Shown here piece after piece: positions 62,511-64,000 of a DNA stretch of 64,000 bases (position 1 is the stretch's first letter; the number at the start of each line of letters is the position of its first letter). Source of the stretch: Prevotella sp. (GTDB lineage Bacteria; Bacteroidota; Bacteroidia; Bacteroidales; Bacteroidaceae). A program made the translations under genes and the position numbers. The notes below the pieces were generated by a model that had not been told where the DNA came from, made no database searches, and was given only the letters and a program-made list of their open reading frames with translations. The stretch is from the NCBI GenBank assembly GCA_017449025.1, contig JAFSKJ010000108.1, forward strand, positions 1 to 64,000. The letters are read 5' to 3'.

Positions 62511-62891
62511 ATGTCGTACTTGGCTCGGTCGTGTGGACGCAGTCGTTCTGTGTTCACATGCTCCTTACCGTCTGCCATGTAGAGCCCATATTTCTCCGTC
62601 AGCTCCTTGCATACCTTTTCATTACGATAACGGTCGTTCTTGTCGGAAATGGTCTTGCCGTTGTTGTCTACTCGGTTGAATACGATGTGGCAGTGCGGAT
62701 GCTTGCGGTCGGTGTGACGGGCTATGATGAACTGCGTGTCGCGGATGCCCATTCGTTCTATATATTCGTAAGCAATTTTTACCATCAATCTGTCATCGTT
62801 TCGCAAGCGGTCACCGTCCTCTGGTGAGAAACCGAGGGAGATATGCCCGACGGTACGCAAACTCGGAGCCTTTAGTTATCTTTCCTATCAT
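62503..62891 (-). pseudogene. Relaxase (MobA/MobB-type) N-terminal remnant
   Basis: The minus strand starts with MIGKITKGSEF at 62891, the usual relaxase start. It then jumps in another frame to RTVGHISLGFSPEDGDRL and continues with ARHTDRKHPHCHIVFNRVDN (the HxH metal motif) and TERLRPHDRAKYDIYEAL, where it meets the inverted piece. An internal deletion of roughly 40 to 60 residues plus a frameshift separates the two parts. A 150-codon frame from 62860 remains open but has no proper N-terminus, so I call it decayed. Confidence 0.75.
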
Positions 62892-62892
62892 C

Positions 62893-63212
62893 CTATATTT
62901 GTTTTACGATTTGTGAAATCCGTGCTGTCAGACTGCGGCAGTCATCGGCTATCATTCCAAAGCCGTAGGCATTTGCCTGTCTTGCCAACTGGTTCAAGTT
63001 GGTTGCTTCGCCCATCAGATTTTTTCGCTTTGCTCAACAACTCGTCTTAACATGACGAGCGTGTCCCTGCTGATGCGTTCCTTGACGTGTCCGTTCTTAA
63101 TCAGTGAGCGAATGACCTCGCTCTGGGGTCTTCCACTCTGCCTGGCGAGTGCCTTCAGCTAGTAGTTTTCCTGCTCCGTCAATCGGAGCGAGATTGTCTT
63201 TGCTTTCTTCAT
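62893..63212 (-). pseudogene. MobC-like relaxosome protein gene with amber codon and frameshift
   Basis: From the ATG at 63212 the minus strand reads MKKAKTISLRLTEQENY, then an in-frame TAG, then LKALARQSGRPQSEVIRSLI (ribbon-helix-helix type) and RDTLVMLRRVVEQSEK. There a run of six A residues is one short, and the following LMGEATNLNQLARQANAYGF comes in the next frame. It ends in ISQIVKQI with a TAG at 62893-62895, 1 nt before the relaxase ATG. The two lesions would prevent a full product of 107 codons. The homopolymer lesion could be a sequencing error; the amber codon is less likely to be. Confidence 0.75.
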
Positions 63213-63225
63213 CGCTTTTTTTATT

Positions 63226-63330
63226 TTGGGTGAATAATGTTTGTGACCTTTGAAGCCCCTTCGTTAAGGGGGTGGCGGACTCCGAGCTTGCTCGCCTGAG
63301 CACCAACGGAGCGCAAGAAGCCGGGGATGC
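63226..63330. other. Candidate oriT region of a mobilisable element
   Basis: The 230-bp gap before mobC holds the hairpin CCCCTT-CGTT-AAGGGG (63257-63272) and a second GC-rich stretch with CTCCGAGCTTGCTCG. Origins of transfer usually lie directly upstream of mobC-relaxase genes and contain such repeats. The nick site cannot be placed. Confidence 0.45.
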
Positions 63331-63404
63331 CACGAAATGATTGCTTTTGCCTTAATATATATAAAAAGGTGGGGGGAAATGGAACAATATTCCAAACTTT
63401 TTCG

Positions 63405-63412
63405 TACCTTTG
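63405..63412 (+). promoter_or_regulatory. Promoter -7 box of the DUF6169 pair
   Basis: TACCTTTG followed by CCCC matches TAnnTTTG, 29 nt before the ATG at 63441. Confidence 0.65.
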
Positions 63413-63440
63413 CCCCCGAATTAACAAATACGAAGCAGAT

Positions 63441-63578
63441 ATGAAGACAATGGCATCGGACATTTTCAAGCGCTACGACAGCCCCGAGCAGTACGCCGAG
63501 GCATTCCAGCAGATGATTGACGCCCGCGAGAGATGGCGCGAGCAGATTCGTGAACATTCAGCAGCAACAGCCAAATGA
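63441..63578 (+). CDS. Small protein of 45 residues, partner of DUF6169
   Basis: The ATG at 63441 gives MKTMASDIFKRYDSPEQYAE followed by AFQQMIDARERWREQIREHS, a short helical and charged protein. Its TGA overlaps the ATG of the DUF6169 gene (ATGA). The clean promoter 29 nt upstream and the overlap support a real gene. It has no recognised domain. Confidence 0.7.
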   Translation: MKTMASDIFKRYDSPEQYAEAFQQMIDARERWREQIREHSAATAK

Positions 63579-64000
63579 CACTCTCTGCCGACAAGCTCAA
63601 CCTTCGCTCGCCCTACCGTCTGGCGCAAATCAACGACATGACGTTCAGTTTCGTGACCGACAAGCAGATACACTACAACGTCGGTTTCTACAAAGACACG
63701 TACTTCATGGACGATGGCGCCTACCATTTCTTCATCGACAACAGCGAGCACGAGCACGGCTCCTACGACCCGAAGATTCTCGACGTGGTGACTGTCATCC
63801 TCGAAGATTTCTTCAGCCAGGAACCCACCGTCATGCTCTATATCTGCGACCCCACCGACAAGCACCAGGCCGCCCGCGACCGCCTCTACCACCTCTGGTT
63901 CTACGACTACGCCCGCAACCATGAGATGACGCTCTTCAGCGACAGCGTCACCTTCAAGAACACGAAGTACTACGCCGGCATCCTCATGCGCCATGACCAC
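63575..64000 (+). CDS. DUF6169 family protein (partial, 3' end outside window)
   Basis: The frame is open from 63575 to the edge, 142 codons. It reads SPYRLAQINDMTFSFVTDKQ, HYNVGFYKDTYFMDDGAYHF and PTVMLYICDPTDKHQAARDR, the conserved parts of the Bacteroidetes family DUF6169, which usually has about 150 residues. The function is unknown. It is coupled to the 45-residue gene before it, and the two may act as a pair. Confidence 0.85.
   Translation, partial: MTLSADKLNLRSPYRLAQINDMTFSFVTDKQIHYNVGFYKDTYFMDDGAYHFFIDNSEHEHGSYDPKILDVVTVILEDFFSQEPTVMLYICDPTDKHQAARDRLYHLWFYDYARNHEMTLFSDSVTFKNTKYYAGILMRHDH

Noticed and set aside
63160..63165. Amber codon in mobC as a recoded amino acid
   Set aside because: No other gene in the window shows an internal TAG, and the same gene has a second lesion, so simple decay explains it.

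Overview
The window is chromosomal DNA of a Bacteroidota bacterium, most likely a Prevotellaceae (Prevotella-like) member of the Bacteroidales. The signs are promoters with the Bacteroidetes -7 box TAnnTTTG and a TTG near -33, little use of Shine-Dalgarno sequences, and families largely or wholly typical of the phylum: GLPGLI proteins, outer-membrane beta-barrels with a carboxypeptidase-like N-terminal domain, BT_3928-like DoxX, DUF1599, DUF4494, DUF5606, DUF6169, DUF6261, and a BspA-type leucine-rich protein with a Prevotella-style C-terminal tail. No rRNA, tRNA or CRISPR array was seen. All family assignments come from reading motifs by eye.

Region 1 (1-15.4 kb) is accessory. It holds two cassettes of a small PVLxGE-motif protein followed by a GNAT acetyltransferase (left edge and 11.4-12.2 kb), which look like toxin-antitoxin modules. 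Between them lies a minus-strand cluster: a cyclic-nucleotide-binding protein without a DNA-binding domain, two related large outer-membrane barrels, a DUF6261 protein, a small membrane protein, a secreted unknown and two GLPGLI proteins. A full-length Crp/Fnr regulator follows. Next come an AT-rich orphan gene, a BspA-like gene that has lost its 5' end, and a nested palindromic element of about 190 bp.

Region 2 (15.4-36.2 kb) is mostly housekeeping. A leftward block carries nusB, yajC, ybbR, coaE, a DUF5606 gene, malQ and a phosphatase. Rightward blocks carry rplY-pth-S4-antiporter; a queuosine-precursor transporter plus queF behind a very clear preQ1-I riboswitch; a lipoprotein, DUF1599 and BT_3928-like set followed by tpiA, a SPOR protein and folE; and rluA, a small membrane protein, an FAD dehydrogenase and rpmE2. 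cca faces queF.

Region 3 (36.4-61.3 kb) holds a third large outer-membrane barrel with a glycine/arginine-rich tail, glycogen phosphorylase with a hairpin directly after its promoter, a stomatin-NfeD pair, a membrane-anchored LuxR-like regulator, and the leftward block clpC, RsiV-like gene, rsmG and MBL hydrolase. Twin 30-bp palindromes separate clpC from a rightward block containing a barrel protein, a membrane pseudokinase, DUF4494, a YggS-like protein and an AlaX-like editing protein. Then come a phosphodiesterase-like membrane protein, a hybrid histidine kinase, a glycosyltransferase, RNase G with a 29-residue basic protein and HU, and thrC.

Region 4 (61.5-63.3 kb) is a graveyard of mobile DNA: a cut HTH gene, a fragment of an unknown gene, an inverted relaxase fragment, a decayed relaxase start and a mobC pseudogene with an amber codon and a frameshift next to a likely oriT. 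The window ends in a small gene coupled to a DUF6169 gene that runs off the edge.
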